Source: Rhytidiadelphus loreus (taxonomy: Eukaryota; Streptophyta; Bryopsida; Hypnales; Hylocomiaceae). Taken from it: a DNA stretch of 64,000 nt. The position numbers and the translations under genes are program-made. The stretch spans positions 45,799,348 to 45,863,347 of the forward strand of contig OX344764.1 in assembly GCA_947034895.1 (NCBI GenBank), written 5' to 3'. Each line of letters opens with the position of its first letter. Position 1 is the stretch's first letter. Below are positions 1 to 11,122 of the stretch, one piece after another. The notes under the pieces were generated by a model that was given only the letters and a program-made list of their open reading frames with translations, ran no database searches and was not told where the DNA came from.

Positions 1-39
1 TCTCCTTTTGATCAATATGCGAACCTTTGGTGATTGCAG

Positions 40-146
40 GCAGCATAGTGGTGCACGTGTTTAGGGATGATATTAGAGGCGAATATAATCTGGAGGAGAT
101 GTGGCGTAAAAGGAGACCTACAAACATTAAGGATATTGGGCTTTAG
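40..146 (+). CDS. 3' terminal exon of an Iojap/RsfS-type protein (partial)
   Basis: An acceptor (TTGCAG, ending at 39) is followed by an exon that opens in mid-codon and reads SIVVHVFRDDIRGEYNLEEM, then WRKRRPTNIKDIGL and a TAG at 144-146. The order S-I-V-V-H-V, R, Y-N-L-E, W matches the C-terminal end of the Iojap/RsfS domain, a ribosomal silencing factor that binds the L14 protein of bacterial-type ribosomes. Plant members act in plastids or mitochondria. The rest of the gene lies before the window, so targeting and length cannot be judged. The tail after the conserved W is only about a dozen residues. Family call from a short match; moderately sure. Confidence 0.55.
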
Positions 147-1559
147 CAGCAGCCTGTGGAGTGTGCTGGAGGTAATTTATATCGGTCCTTGACTTTTTGA
201 AGCTCTGCAATGCAAGTTTACCATTTGATTCTACTCTCTCATTGTTGACTGCACATTTGGGCACTATAACTTGTAAGCAACTGCTGAGTAGAAGATCATA
301 CTTTGTGTGAATCCGATACTGCTAATCTATGACTGGTTAAATTTTGAAGAGCTGAAGTACGGAGATAGGAACCCATGTAGCCATGCAACCTGAAAGTTAT
401 AACTTTTACTTTTGATGACTAATAAATGCACAATATTTTTTACAGAGTTTTTTTAAATGTAAAATTATGTATTGCAAGTAAAGTTGAGCATAAGAAAACT
501 AGCATTTGATTGATGCCTTTGCTTTCCCATTATTGGACACATCCTCAATGGTTGGATGGTTGGATCTTGATAAACCATGCTCAATCAAGACATTGTAATT
601 GTAATGCTTAAAAAATCCCATGTTATGATAATGATCATGCCTCTCCTCATCCAATGAAAGATTGTCATATCTTGAAATGGGGCAATGAGCTCCATTGAGG
701 TTTTGGATCAATTTTGCAAAAGTCTTGCAATCATTAGGTGGTGTTACATATCATGATCACCTTGCTAGTATTGTTGTTAGTAGGAGTGTAGGAGATTGAA
801 AATTCTTTGGTTGAAGAAATTGATACTTTAGGCCAACTCTACTATAGGAGTGGCCATTCTTTCATTTTTGAAGTGTTTGTGAGCAAATTCCATTCTAAGA
901 CATGTTGGATAATGTAACTCTTCAACTTTATTCCATGAATTGAAGTCCTTTTAAAAAATAAATTAGGATGATCAAATCAAAACAATTTTAATACTTTGAT
1001 CCCAAACATGTGTTTTAAATCATAGCTATTAATAGGTGGTATTGGTAAATTTCTCTTGAGCAACTTATCAAACTTTAAATTGCTCAAAAAAAGATATGCA
1101 AAGTTATTTTCAAAACATATTAGGTGAAAAACTCTTTTCTTTAATGCTATAGTGATAATTGCTAAAATGCTTCTATAGCCTTGGTATTTTGATATTACAC
1201 TAGTAGAATGATGGGCCTTGTAGAGTGACCTAGCCAAAAAATTTAGACATAAGTTTATTTTGTGAAAACTTGTTAAGTTCTACACTAATTTATAGTAAAT
1301 TGAAAATGTAAAATAGTTGGTTGTGGGACCTCAAATGTCAAAAGGGATCTATAATAATTCAATTTCTTTTATTACCCAATCATTAAGCAAAATCCATAAT
1401 TATCTTGTGTTTGAAAATACTTTTGATTTTTCTTTTTGTAACTTCTCCATTAGTTTTAATTGTTTAAAAATCATTTTTTCACTATTTGTTCTAACCTTAG
1501 TATCTTCAATTAATCCTTTGTTTTTTTGATTGTAGGCTTTGCACTAATACTATTTGGTG
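147..1559. other. AT-rich non-coding stretch, start is probable 3' UTR
   Basis: The first 250-300 bases probably hold the 3' UTR of the Iojap-type gene (AATAAATGCA at about 420 could act in polyadenylation). The rest is AT-rich with no recognisable coding signal, RNA gene or clear repeat boundary. Small open frames here have no family features. Confidence 0.5.
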
Positions 1560-1689
1560 GCAACAAAATTAGGAATATCCAATGCCTCCAACCTTTCTTC
1601 CATATCCTTCAAGGTGCACTTTACATTGGCATTTTTGGGAAAGTTAATATAGTGTGTAGCAAAATTGAGTCAAATTCTTGTAATTCTTG

Positions 1690-2640
1690 ATTCAATCAAC
1701 AATGTTTTCATGAATACAACCTTCTACAATTCTATAACATTCTTCAATATGCTTTGACAACTCTAAAATTCCTATTGGAGCATTTTCATATTGATTGAGA
1801 TGGTGTTTTAGCCTTGTCCAAAGATGTTCAATTGGATTTAAATCAAGAGACTATTGTAAGCCATTGAAGAACATTAAACTTTTGTGATCTCAACCATTGG
1901 TAGATATTTTTTTATTGTATGTTTGGGATCATTATCATATTGAAAAACCAAATGGGAAGAATTATAAACCATTATAGTGTATAATAAATCTCTCTACAAG
2001 ATTTCTTTGTATTGATGTTGATTTGTTCTTCTTTCAATTCTACAATAGATGCTAGGGCTTTGGAATGTCATGCAACCACACACCATCATTGAACCACCAC
2101 CAAATTTTTTTATCTATTCAAATTGTCTTGAATTGTAAGATTGTCCATTACAAATCCAACACCAACTATGACCATTTGAGCAAAATTGGTTTCCTTTGTC
2201 TCATCAAAGAAAATAATGCACTTCTAATTACAAAGGGGCCAATGTTTATGATGTCTAATAAATTCAAGTTGCTCCTTGATGTGTTTTTGGTTCAATTTTG
2301 GCTTCTTTTGTTTCACTTTTGATTTGAGCCCTATAACACTTAAAAGTCCTCAATGTATCAACACTTACAATAACTTTTCATTCCCTATGCATATGTTGGG
2401 CAACTTATGTCACAACATCAATACCTCAAGACTAACATAGTAGCTTTGACACATACTTTCTTTTACACATTTGTGAGCACTTATGCTCTACCACCACTAC
2501 TAGCTTCAAGATCAAATAATCTCTTCTTTTTAATTCATATGCCATGACCCTTAATCACCTACAATTCACTTGCTACATCCCTCATGGAACTATTGGCTTC
2601 AAACTTCTCAATAAATGAATAGAGTTATTAAGGTCAATTC
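1690..2640 (-). pseudogene. Decayed Tc1/mariner-type (Tc1-like, DD34E) transposase
   Basis: Read on the minus strand from about 2640 to 1690, in changing frames, a Tc1-type transposase is recognisable in order. A helix-turn-helix-like stretch resembles KFEANSSMRDVASEL. A linker resembles KPKLNQKHIKEQLEF. The first catalytic block is IIFFDETK (near 2210). A GGGSMMV-GC block follows (near 2090), then VFQYDNDPKHT with the second catalytic Asp (near 1930). DLNPIEHLW carries the catalytic Glu (near 1830). Allowing for indels, the spacing between the last Asp and the Glu is 34 residues, the Tc1 signature, whereas typical plant mariner-like elements are DD39D. Several stops (for example after RQFE) and frameshifts show it is dead. 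Terminal repeats were not found. Confidence 0.75.
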
Positions 2641-2659
2641 TAGCACTAGAAAAAAGTTC

Positions 2660-3437
2660 CTTTAAGACACCATGATTATTGAACATGATCTATAGACAAT
2701 ATGCAGAGAGCTTTAAGCTGAAGTATAGTCCAAATGTACATGTTGAATTCTACTTCAGGGTGATGTGGAGAGGCATGCAAAATTGAGTTATGACATGTGC
2801 TAGAGTTGAAATAACAATTTCTAATCATAACTTGTGTATTTGTTAGACTAATATCTTCAGACAATGGAAATATAAAAATTCTTTCACTGAGTTGTCAACA
2901 AGCAAGGCTCAAATTTCCATTTCTAGATGGCTGACTCAGTTTTTCTGCACATTATATATACATACATACCAAAGCATTTTCATTCCCTTAAATAGCTACA
3001 AAATGTGGGGTGAGTGAAAAAAACCACAAACGTCAAAACATGGGGCTGACTTGTCTACTAATCATTTCCAGCTTCCGATAAGTGAGAAGCAATATAGGTC
3101 TAGATTTTTGGAATTAAAAGCGACGGGGTTTGTTGTAGTACAACTTATTATGATCACGCACCAAATGGTTTTACATTGAATATGTTTTACACCATATTAT
3201 TTTTTATTTCAAAAGAATAAAATAAATAAACAATCACAATTTTGATTCCATTTGACCCCAAATTCCGAAGGCATTTTTTTCATCAAAAAATACTCCAAGT
3301 TGCCGTTTCTTTTGCAAATAGCAATAAAATTTACAATTTTTTTTTCATACCTAATTATACAATCTTGAACTAGACTAGCATAAGTATGTGGAGAAGAAAG
3401 TTTACAAATTTTGACTATATAGATTGCAAGATATTTG
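2660..3437. other. AT-rich repeat-like spacer
   Basis: No gene seen. The part around 3340-3400 (near 'acaatcttgaactagac') is similar to 6220-6285, so this is part of a dispersed, diverged repeat into which the MITE at 3438 inserted. Confidence 0.4.
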
Positions 3438-4020
3438 CCCGGGGAGGACACTCCCTATGTTTTAGCAACCTACGTGCGGCGGAAAAAGTAAAACAAGTAA
3501 TTCACCTTAAAATTTAATTTCTTTTTCAAAAAAAAAATTATGGATAGATTTTACTACTTTAGAAGTTTATGTTTTGAATTATTGGTATTTTTTTGTGCTA
3601 ATAGTAATTAGTTATAAATTTTTGAAGAAAAAAGATACACTGTAAAGCTGAAAATAACTTTCACACCTCTATATTATATAAGAAAAAAAATTTGAAAAAT
3701 GAAAAAAAAATTATATAGAATAGCTTTCTATTGAAAGTTTATTTTGGTTGAATATTGATGCAATAGTCATCTTCATGTGAGCTCTATAAATATTTTAGTT
3801 GGAGAACATGCCATTTTAGTTCATTTTTCAACCCTTTCTAGACAATATATCTTATGTTATTTGGAATTGAATTTTTTGTCAATAGAAACCTTTAGTCATT
3901 GTTAAACAAAGCTCAAAATTTTAGAATGAAATTATAGTTTATTCAAGGTGAATTACATGTTTTACTTTTTCCACCGCCACACGTGGGTACCCCAAATGTA
4001 GTGAGAGTGTCCTCCCCTAG
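3438..4020. mobile_element. 583-bp MITE, copy 1 (8-bp TSD, long terminal inverted repeats)
   Basis: The element starts CCCGGGGAGGACACTC and ends GAGTGTCCTCCCCTAG. The inverted match continues imperfectly for about 75 bp inwards: both ends run through a GTGCGGCGG/CCGCCACAC block and a GGAAAAAGTAAAACA / TGTTTTACTTTTTCC block. It is flanked by the perfect 8-bp direct repeat GATATTTG (3430-3437 and 4021-4028). A second copy of exactly the same length lies at 63139-63721. No coding capacity is visible, so it is non-autonomous. Eight-bp duplications and a (C)TAGGGG-type end suggest a hAT-type transposase drove it; that is inference. Confidence 0.9.
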
Positions 4021-4028
4021 GATATTTG

Positions 4029-4419
4029 TATCCAAAGTGAAGAAAGTAGGGATTTTTTACACTGGCTTACGTGACTAAATTTTAAGACTTTGAATCTATT
4101 TAACTTCAATTTTTGCCACTAATTCAAACATTTTGAATTTCTAATTTTTGATATGGAAGAATTGAACTAAGAGACAAAGAAACTAATTTTCATTTTTTTT
4201 TAAATTGTTAAATAAAAGTAGGTACAAGATAGAAGAAAAAACTAAATCATTAATAGCTTGAAGATGGAATTGAAAATCACTAATTCCAATGAGATGGTTC
4301 TAGCAAGCAAACTAAACTATGTAGAACTTCTTTAGGGGAAATTGTGAAAATAAGGTTAAAAAAGAATCCTTTTAGTTAATTTTTGAAGAAAATGCTTAGA
4401 TTGCTTGAAGAAAAAGACT
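4029..4419. other. AT-rich spacer
   Basis: Continuation of the sequence interrupted by the MITE. No gene, RNA or repeat boundary recognised. Confidence 0.4.
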
Positions 4420-4671
4420 CATTAGATATTTTTTCGGGCTACTAGGAGACTGCGAGTTCTACTATTGTGAGAACCTAGGGAACGTGACTGCTAGCCTAAC
4501 ACCTCAGTGGTCCTACGTGGCCGAAGGGCTGCCAGCGCGTTTTTGGAATTTTTTTTTTTCAACTTTTTTTTGCATTTGATGAATTTTTTTTTGACAACTG
4601 TCCGTCCTTCACTGCGGGGGGAATAGTGAAGGGAAACAATCCTCAAACGGTCTCTCAAAACCCATCTAATG
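4420..4671. repeat. TIR repeat family 2, copy C
   Basis: Bounded by CATTAGAT (4420-4427) and the inverted CATCTAATG (4663-4671). Inside the left end is a GGGCT...CTGCGAGTT motif, followed by a moderately GC-rich block, a long T/A run, and a second GC-richer block. The same plan recurs at 6412-6694 and 14750-15234. It looks like a non-autonomous TIR element; a target duplication is not clear. Confidence 0.5.
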
Positions 4672-6411
4672 CTACAAAATTGTCTCATCTTTAGTCCAAA
4701 TGAAATGAATCAAATCCTTCTATGTAGACAAACAAGTCTTCTACAACAACAAAAAATCTATATTTTGAATTATTCTGATTTTTTTGTGTTGCCCAAAGAA
4801 CACTACTTTGAGCTTAGGGTGACATAGAGCCTTTGCTTTTGGTCACTAGGTGAAGTAAAAATTAAATTCCTAGAAAGCTAATGCATTTTTCTATCTTCAA
4901 AAAACAAATTTTTAAAATCATGCCAAAAATTGAGGTCACACATCCTTGCCTAACATTCATTTTCTTCTCAAAATAATCTTATCCATGAGATTTATTATTC
5001 ACTATTTTTAGCTATAATTGTTAGATACTTTCTTTATTTTTTAAATAAAATAATACTAGAGCTCAATTACTCTCTATGTTGCTAGTGACACTCGACTAAA
5101 GGTTTTGGTGCCTCATTTTAGAGTCAGGAGACCTTGGCAATGGAACCCACAATGGAAATTTTTGTATGGATATTAGAGCGTAGAAAGCATTAGATTTCTA
5201 TTCAAAATCAATTTTTCATTGATATTCTTGAGCTACTCATTTGTGATTCTACTAAAAAATATAGAAAAATTTCTGAAATATTGACCAACAATTTGGAAAA
5301 ATGAATTTGCAACTATGGAGTGTTGATTTTCTAATTTTAGAATGACAATAATAAAAAAATACGCACCATGATGTTCAACACTATTAATAATATAAACTTG
5401 GAAAGATTTTCAATTTTTTTTTATCATCAATTACATTTGATATTTATAAATTGTTTCAATTTTTACTTTTAAATTCGTGATGATAAAAAAAAAACTTACA
5501 ACTACTATAATAGAAGACACGTAATCAAATCTCCAAAAAATAAATTAAAAAAATCACATTCATAGCTACAAATAATTATAGGCTCATCTTTTGAGGGTTA
5601 AATGTCTATGGACTTTAGTTGACGTGGAAGTTTTAGTAGGTGTAAACTCATATGTTGAACTCTGAATGTGTATGTTGAACTCTATAATGGTCAACACAAA
5701 AAAACCCCACAGATCCTAATTGTATGAATGCAAAGTAGACCCTTTCAATTCTCATATTTTTTTTCATCCAAATTCCAATTTAGATTTTTATGACCTTTAT
5801 TTTGAAAATTAATTGAATCCCCAAGTTTTCCATTGGTTCCTACAAAAAATCTTTTCAAATCCCTCAATTAAAAAAATATGATTGCATTATGTGTGGGCTT
5901 CAAATTTAGTTGTGTTACTTCAAAATTCTATTATTATCATCACAACTTTATGCCATCATTTTTGTCACATGATTTAATTCCACCATTTTTTTAGTCATTA
6001 CTTCAATTGGACCCCCTGATCACAAAGTGGACCCTATATTTTTCAATACATGAATCCCATTGGTTGCTTCAAAACCTTTTAACTCCCATATTTTATTTTC
6101 TAAATTCCAATTTTTTTTTGGTCTTGTTTTAACCCCTAAAGTTCCAAGGCCTTTTTCAAATTAAAATCCATTCAAAAATGCCATTTTTATTGTAAAGTGA
6201 AAAAATCTACTCATTACTTTTCTTGCATATTTAATTGTAAGATCTTGTACAAGACTAGTATAAGAATGTATGGAAGAAATTAACTTAAAAATTTTCACTA
6301 GAAAATTTGGTTTAAAAATATTCATATTGAAGAATTGAATTGAAGGTCTAGGAAAAAAATTCAAAAAAAAAATGTGATTTTTACTTGTCAATAGCTTTAA
6401 AAACATATTAA
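4672..6411. other. AT-rich repetitive spacer
   Basis: No gene recognised. The stretch 6220-6285 resembles 3340-3400, a diverged dispersed repeat. The rest is AT-rich with short homopolymer runs. Confidence 0.4.
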
Positions 6412-6694
6412 CATTAGATGAGACTGGGGGGGGGCTAGAGGGCCGTTTTGGGCCTGTTCCCAGCTCCATTCCCCTCGGTCTTCTCGAACTCTGGTGTCAA
6501 ATTTTATTTTTTCAAAAAGAAAAGAAAAGAAAAATTTAAGTCCTTAAAATGAAAAACAAAGTTAATTTTTTTTTCCGGAAAAAACTCACTTGGCAGTCAC
6601 TTGGCCTACGCTGACTGCCAAGTTTTGGCGGGTTTTAGGTGGGTTTCGAGTTGGAAACTCGCAGCCCTCCATAACAGCCAAAACACATGTAATG
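6412..6694. repeat. TIR repeat family 2, copy A (inverted relative to copy B)
   Basis: Ends are CATTAGATG (6412-6420) and CATGTAATG (6686-6694). Read on the minus strand it shares the GAGGGCTGCGAGTT start and the GGGGAATGGAGCTGGGAAC / GGCCCTCTAGCCCCC end with copy B at 14750-15234. It contains a perfect 12-bp stem, ACTTGGCAGTCA / TGACTGCCAAGT, with a 12-nt loop at about 6588-6623. Confidence 0.55.
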
Positions 6695-7904
6695 CTTCCA
6701 ACAATCATATTGTTTTAGCAAGCATACTTAACCTTGTGGAACTACTTTTTTTTTAATGGTTCCCATTAATTCCCTCACAATCTTTTGAACTCCTCTAATT
6801 GAAAAGAAACTATGGGCTTTTCAATTTTAGTCTTGTGACTTCAAAATTTCATTATTTTAATCTTGGCTTCATTTCACCATTTTAATCTTGGATTCATTTC
6901 ATCATTTTAGTCATGGTGCCTCCAAAGGTCCACAATAGTTGCAAAGTGAACCCTATACATAATACATGTCAATTTAGAAATTCCAAAGGTCACTCCAGAA
7001 AATGGCTAAACCAATTTTGACCTAAACTCACTAAATAATATTATCCTATATATAAGGTGGGTTCGCCATAATGAATATTTTGTATCAATTATTTATACCC
7101 TCTTAAAATATACCAAAAATTGATATAATAATCACACCTTAAATTGCCCAAGTAAGCATTTGAGTATGATTCTTTTTATAAAGTTGTTTAAGTTTTTGTT
7201 GAATCATGTTGGAGGTCAAAATGAGACTTTAGATTCCCTTGGCATTCATTTTTTGAACATTGACCAAACAAATTGTAATCCTTCAAAATGGAGAGCAATA
7301 AATGTACCAATAATCCACCATAGACTTTCATAAATAGATGTTGCAAATTTTAAGCAAAAATATACAAAAATTTGTTCTAGGTCACAATTAGGCATGTTTA
7401 CCTGATTAGAATTGGATTTCAGCAACAATGAAAGTGTTGAATCTAGTCTAGGTTAACCTCCAATGAATGTAAGTTTTTTGACAATTAATCACCACAAATA
7501 GACCTAGATTTGATATTTGGAAGAAGGGAATAAAAATTGTTAGGTTCTTTTATACAATAATTTTGCCAATTCCATCTAAACTAGAAGTGAAGATTTGCCA
7601 ATTCTTTTTTTTATAAAACAAAATTATATCCCAAATGAATCAATGTAACCCAAATTATGGATCAATATATTCCAAAATAGAAAAAATACGCATATTCATC
7701 TTGCACTTGATCACCACATTTTGAATCTTAACCATATAAGGACATAGGGTTGAAAAGTATCCAATGGATGGAGAAATGAAGATTGTATTTGTTGGTTCCA
7801 AACAAATCATCTTTGAATGACTACCTTAGTCATAGGCCAACATTGTTTTGGATTTACCAACATCACCAAGGCTGAAAAGTGGCCAATGGATGACTTGATT
7901 GTTA
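6695..7904. other. AT-rich spacer
   Basis: No gene or RNA recognised; diffuse AT-rich sequence, probably old repeats. Confidence 0.4.
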
Positions 7905-7997
7905 GATGACTTGATGCATCTATTGGTCCAATAATTCAAGCATTTTAATGACTACCTTGGTCATGTGGGTCGCGTCCTTGGAGGGTTAAAATTGAAA
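7905..7997. repeat. Left arm of an imperfect inverted repeat bracketing 7.9-13.4 kb
   Basis: Contains CTACCTTGGTCATG and a ccaataatt block. Its reverse complement matches 13345-13434 with scattered mismatches over about 85-90 bp. The two arms bracket the rhodanese pseudogene and the MYND gene. Confidence 0.55.
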
Positions 7998-8139
7998 AAA
8001 ATAGGCTGCTCCTAAATATTGGATTGGGCGATCCATGGACTGAAACTAGGGTTTGGCGCTCTCGAAGAATTGCACGAGAGTGTGGGATTTGATCCAACTC
8101 GTGCACCGCACCGGAGATTTGCTCTCCGCCTTTGAGAAC

Positions 8140-9260
8140 ATGGCAGCCTTTCACACTCTTCGGTTGCCTCCCATCTCCGTCTCGCCATCGCCGCTCGTAA
8201 TTTCAGGTCAGTGTTGGCTGCCGCGTGCAGGGGCTACAAGAGCGCCGGATCGTCATTATTCACATTTCGAGAGGGGCGGTGAGGAGTGTTAGTGGTAATG
8301 CGATGAATGAGGAGGAGGACGAGGTTTCAAGTAGTGGAAACGCGTCTTTTGCAGGGACGAGATCTCCTCTTGTTGTGGTGTTATTTTACAAGTTCACCAA
8401 ACTTCCCGATTACGAGCAGAAGCGCGCTCCATTGAAGGCGCTTTGCGAGAGTAATGTATGGCTTTACACCCCTGACGGATTTTTGATTCCCTAGGTTTTA
8501 GGGTTTTAGTGGTTGGTTTTAGGGTTTAGGTGGCCTTTGAGAGCTTGGGATGTTTTCAGTAGTGTCAAGAGTGATGATGAGATCGATGGTGATGAGATTT
8601 TTGTGCTGGTCACGGCTGAAGACCTGAAGATTTGCAGTTTGTGTCAGGAGGTAATATTGGCATCGGAGGGAATCAATGGGAGTCTTTGTGGAACGCGAGA
8701 GGCAGTGGAGGTAGTGATGTCTGCCATTCAGAATGATGAACGCCTGGCTAACCTTCGACGAACTGAGACTCCTGGAGGAGTAGATGATGATGAAATCCAG
8801 AATGGGGCATAGTGTAAAGTCTCCTCTTGGTGCAGGCGAAAACGCTCTGCTCCGTTTTCGCGTGCGTGTGAAGCTGAAAAAAGAGGTTTGTTCAAGCTTC
8901 TTTTTAGCCTATGAACAATGGTTTCATGAAATATTAAGGCAATCGCGTGAAATTCCTGAATTGTGCCGAGAATTAATGGAATGCTGTGTGACCGTGTCGC
9001 ATGCACTGTATATTTTTACATTGTATATTGAAAAGACGTGCTGGCACCCCAGATCAACCACGGTCACTAAAGGGTTAATAATGTTGGATTCTTGCGTCAG
9101 TCTTTGTTTTTCTGAGAATTGAGTAATCATGTTGCAGGTGGTGTCTATGGGTGTGCTGGGGGTGAATCCTGCGGACAAGGTCGGAAAGTATGTGAAGCCC
9201 AAGGAATGGAACAAATTCATTAATGACCCGGACATGATGTGTTCATATTTTTGCATTTAA
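8140..9260 (+). pseudogene. Rhodanese/TrhO-like gene remnant (frameshifted, rhodanese domain missing)
   Basis: Three exon-like blocks match the N-terminal half of plant rhodanese proteins of the At2g40760 type, relatives of the tRNA uridine hydroxylase TrhO. Block 1 (to 8455) has VVVLFYKFTKLPDYEQKRAP and ends before a GTATGG donor. Block 2 (from 8638, after TTTGCAG) reads FVSGG, then loses frame by a 2-base deletion near 8652 and continues ILASEGINGSLCG...RRTETPGG. A second shift in a four-G run near 8806 moves it to GHSVKSPLGAGEN...VRVKLKKE, ending at 8886. Block 3 (9138-9260) reads VVSMGVLGVNPADKVGKYVK and stops at TAA 9258-9260. The catalytic rhodanese domain that should follow is absent before the convergent MYND gene. 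A possible transit-peptide start at 8140 (MAAFHTLRLPP) is in yet another frame. Confidence 0.75.
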
Positions 9261-9887
9261 TCTAGTCAGACGGAGTAGGGTGTACTCCATTAAACTACCA
9301 AGTTCATTCATTTAGAGGTCAGTGGAACACGAGATGAAAAATGGAGGTGAGACTTGTCAACTACCTTTAATTCAACCAAATTTTGGTGCAATCAAATCCT
9401 TTTGAAAACGGGGTCAATACGCACTCAAAACGTTTGATAACAAATTGCTAATTATTATCTATAAATAGGAGGCAATAGTTGGTTTTGGATATACACATGC
9501 GAGCCCTCTGACAGCAACTCTGAAATTGATCCTTATGGAATCCCAGTAGAGTGACTTCAACCTCAACAATCATCCTACAAGTATGAGGGAAAAAGCCTTT
9601 ACAAGTGCGAAAAACCCTGGAGTCATTCCAACCTGGAAAATAGCTCAACAAGTACCCATTCTTTCTCGGGCTAAATATTGTCAGATTTTGAAAACTTTTT
9701 GGTCGAGTAGGAAATATGAGGAAAATGTGAGAATTTAAACAAATTCCAACACATATTTCTTAATCCCCAGATGTAGTATAGTAGCTAGACCAAAACTTGG
9801 GAGCCACCCTAGCGGAAAATTATTAAAAAAAAGAGGACTGCCTACAAGTCTTGAGGATAAAAATACCTTTTACAGGAGGGAAGGGCT
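9261..9887 (-). other. Probable 3' UTR of the MYND gene and short spacer
   Basis: No coding signal on either strand. It lies just downstream of the MYND stop codon and between two convergent genes. Confidence 0.35.
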
Positions 9888-11111
9888 TCATTCAGTTGTA
9901 TCATCATCGTAGGTTCGTCGTCTACTTTCAAAGTCGGAACAGAACTGTGCATATGAACTTGGAGTGAGATGGCGGAGCACCGCATTCTTCAGCTTCATAT
10001 TCCTTAAATTTTCCATAGATTCCCCAGAAAGAGGCTGCAGAAAATCCTGGCAAAAGGAACACAGTACCTCGACTTGCTTCGGTGAGAGCTTCTTCTTCTT
10101 GGCGTGCACCACGAGACAACTTCCAGGAGGAAATTGCCAATCCCAAGGGTAAGCCCAGCCCCAATGCTCACTCTGCGGGTCAGCATTTAGATGAAGGAAT
10201 GTTGCTGCTTGGTTTGCTTCCTCCGTGTCGCTCGCAGACTTGATGCGTCTCACTTTAACAGGCATACCAATGAGATTTGAAATGCTGGTAATCGGTGCAT
10301 CCCATATTGGATCCTTGCTTGGTACTTTGACAGCCTCAAACATTTGGTTCGCTCTCGCAACGAGATCACTACCGCAGTTGATTCTCACACCCGGGACAGG
10401 CAAATTGAGATTCGTGTGATGGAATCGGTTAGCTATCGAGGGATCCACTCCAGCTGCTTCTTGCTTCAGAGCATTCTCAAGCGGTGATTGAGGCCCTTTG
10501 TGTTCTCGGTTGAGGCTCATGTCGCTGATACGAATACTGGACCTGTACGAGCGAAGAAGATCAACCAGATCTCGAAAATCAACTGTGTCCATGTGAAGAT
10601 ACCGACCAGAATCCACTTGAAGAGTGGCGACCTTCATTGCCAACATGCTACCACACCAAGTGTGGAATGCAACCCCTTTTGTTAGCCCAGCAATGGTGCG
10701 GTTCGGCAGGGATCCATCAACAACAGCAGTATCCCTCATGTCTAGCTGAATGTGATCTTCTCTTTCCCGGGAACGAATGGCATTCCCCCAGACCCGGACG
10801 CTACCCCGCAGGTCCATGCCGATGTAGGGTTTGATCTTGACGCGCTCATATGCCCCGGAAAAGTCCTCGTTCTGCGGGATCCACTCAGTTGGAACCCAAA
10901 CGAATTCTGGGGTCACTTTATCGACTGGCAAGTAGATGCCTCGTCTTGCTGATGCATTGGGTGGCGTTGCGAAGTTTGGAAGCTGCTTGCAGAGAAGCTT
11001 GTGGATCGGCCAGTCTGCTTTCTGGCATTCTTTGGAACAGTAAGCACTGCAATTGCATGTGGCGCACCGTCCTGAGGAAGGGTTGCTGCACATGGTACAT
11101 TGTTGCGCCAT
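9888..11111 (-). CDS. MYND-type zinc-finger protein (407 aa), fungal-like architecture
   Basis: One uninterrupted coding exon. The start is ATG at 11111 (MAQQCTMC); the frame remains open a little further upstream but only through GTG codons and across a likely splice acceptor. Residues 5-41 form a complete MYND finger: C5, C8, C16, C19, C25, C29, H37, C41 with canonical spacing. MYND fingers bind proline-rich partner peptides. The rest has no catalytic domain I recognise: it lacks SET-domain motifs. The C-terminal part (GWAYPWDWQFPPGSCLVVHA, then a KQVEVLCSFCQDFLQP block) resembles stand-alone MYND proteins common in fungi; that likeness is from memory. It is convergent with the rhodanese pseudogene. 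Cellular role unknown. Confidence 0.75.
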   Translation of the reverse strand: MAQQCTMCSNPSSGRCATCNCSAYCSKECQKADWPIHKLLCKQLPNFATPPNASARRGIYLPVDKVTPEFVWVPTEWIPQNEDFSGAYERVKIKPYIGMDLRGSVRVWGNAIRSREREDHIQLDMRDTAVVDGSLPNRTIAGLTKGVAFHTWCGSMLAMKVATLQVDSGRYLHMDTVDFRDLVDLLRSYRSSIRISDMSLNREHKGPQSPLENALKQEAAGVDPSIANRFHHTNLNLPVPGVRINCGSDLVARANQMFEAVKVPSKDPIWDAPITSISNLIGMPVKVRRIKSASDTEEANQAATFLHLNADPQSEHWGWAYPWDWQFPPGSCLVVHAKKKKLSPKQVEVLCSFCQDFLQPLSGESMENLRNMKLKNAVLRHLTPSSYAQFCSDFESRRRTYDDDTTE

Positions 11112-11122
11112 CCCTAGACTAC

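Noticed and set aside
8490..8540. TTTTAGGG runs considered as interstitial telomere
   Set aside because: Only degenerate, irregular units; within the first intron of the rhodanese remnant and common in plant gene regions.
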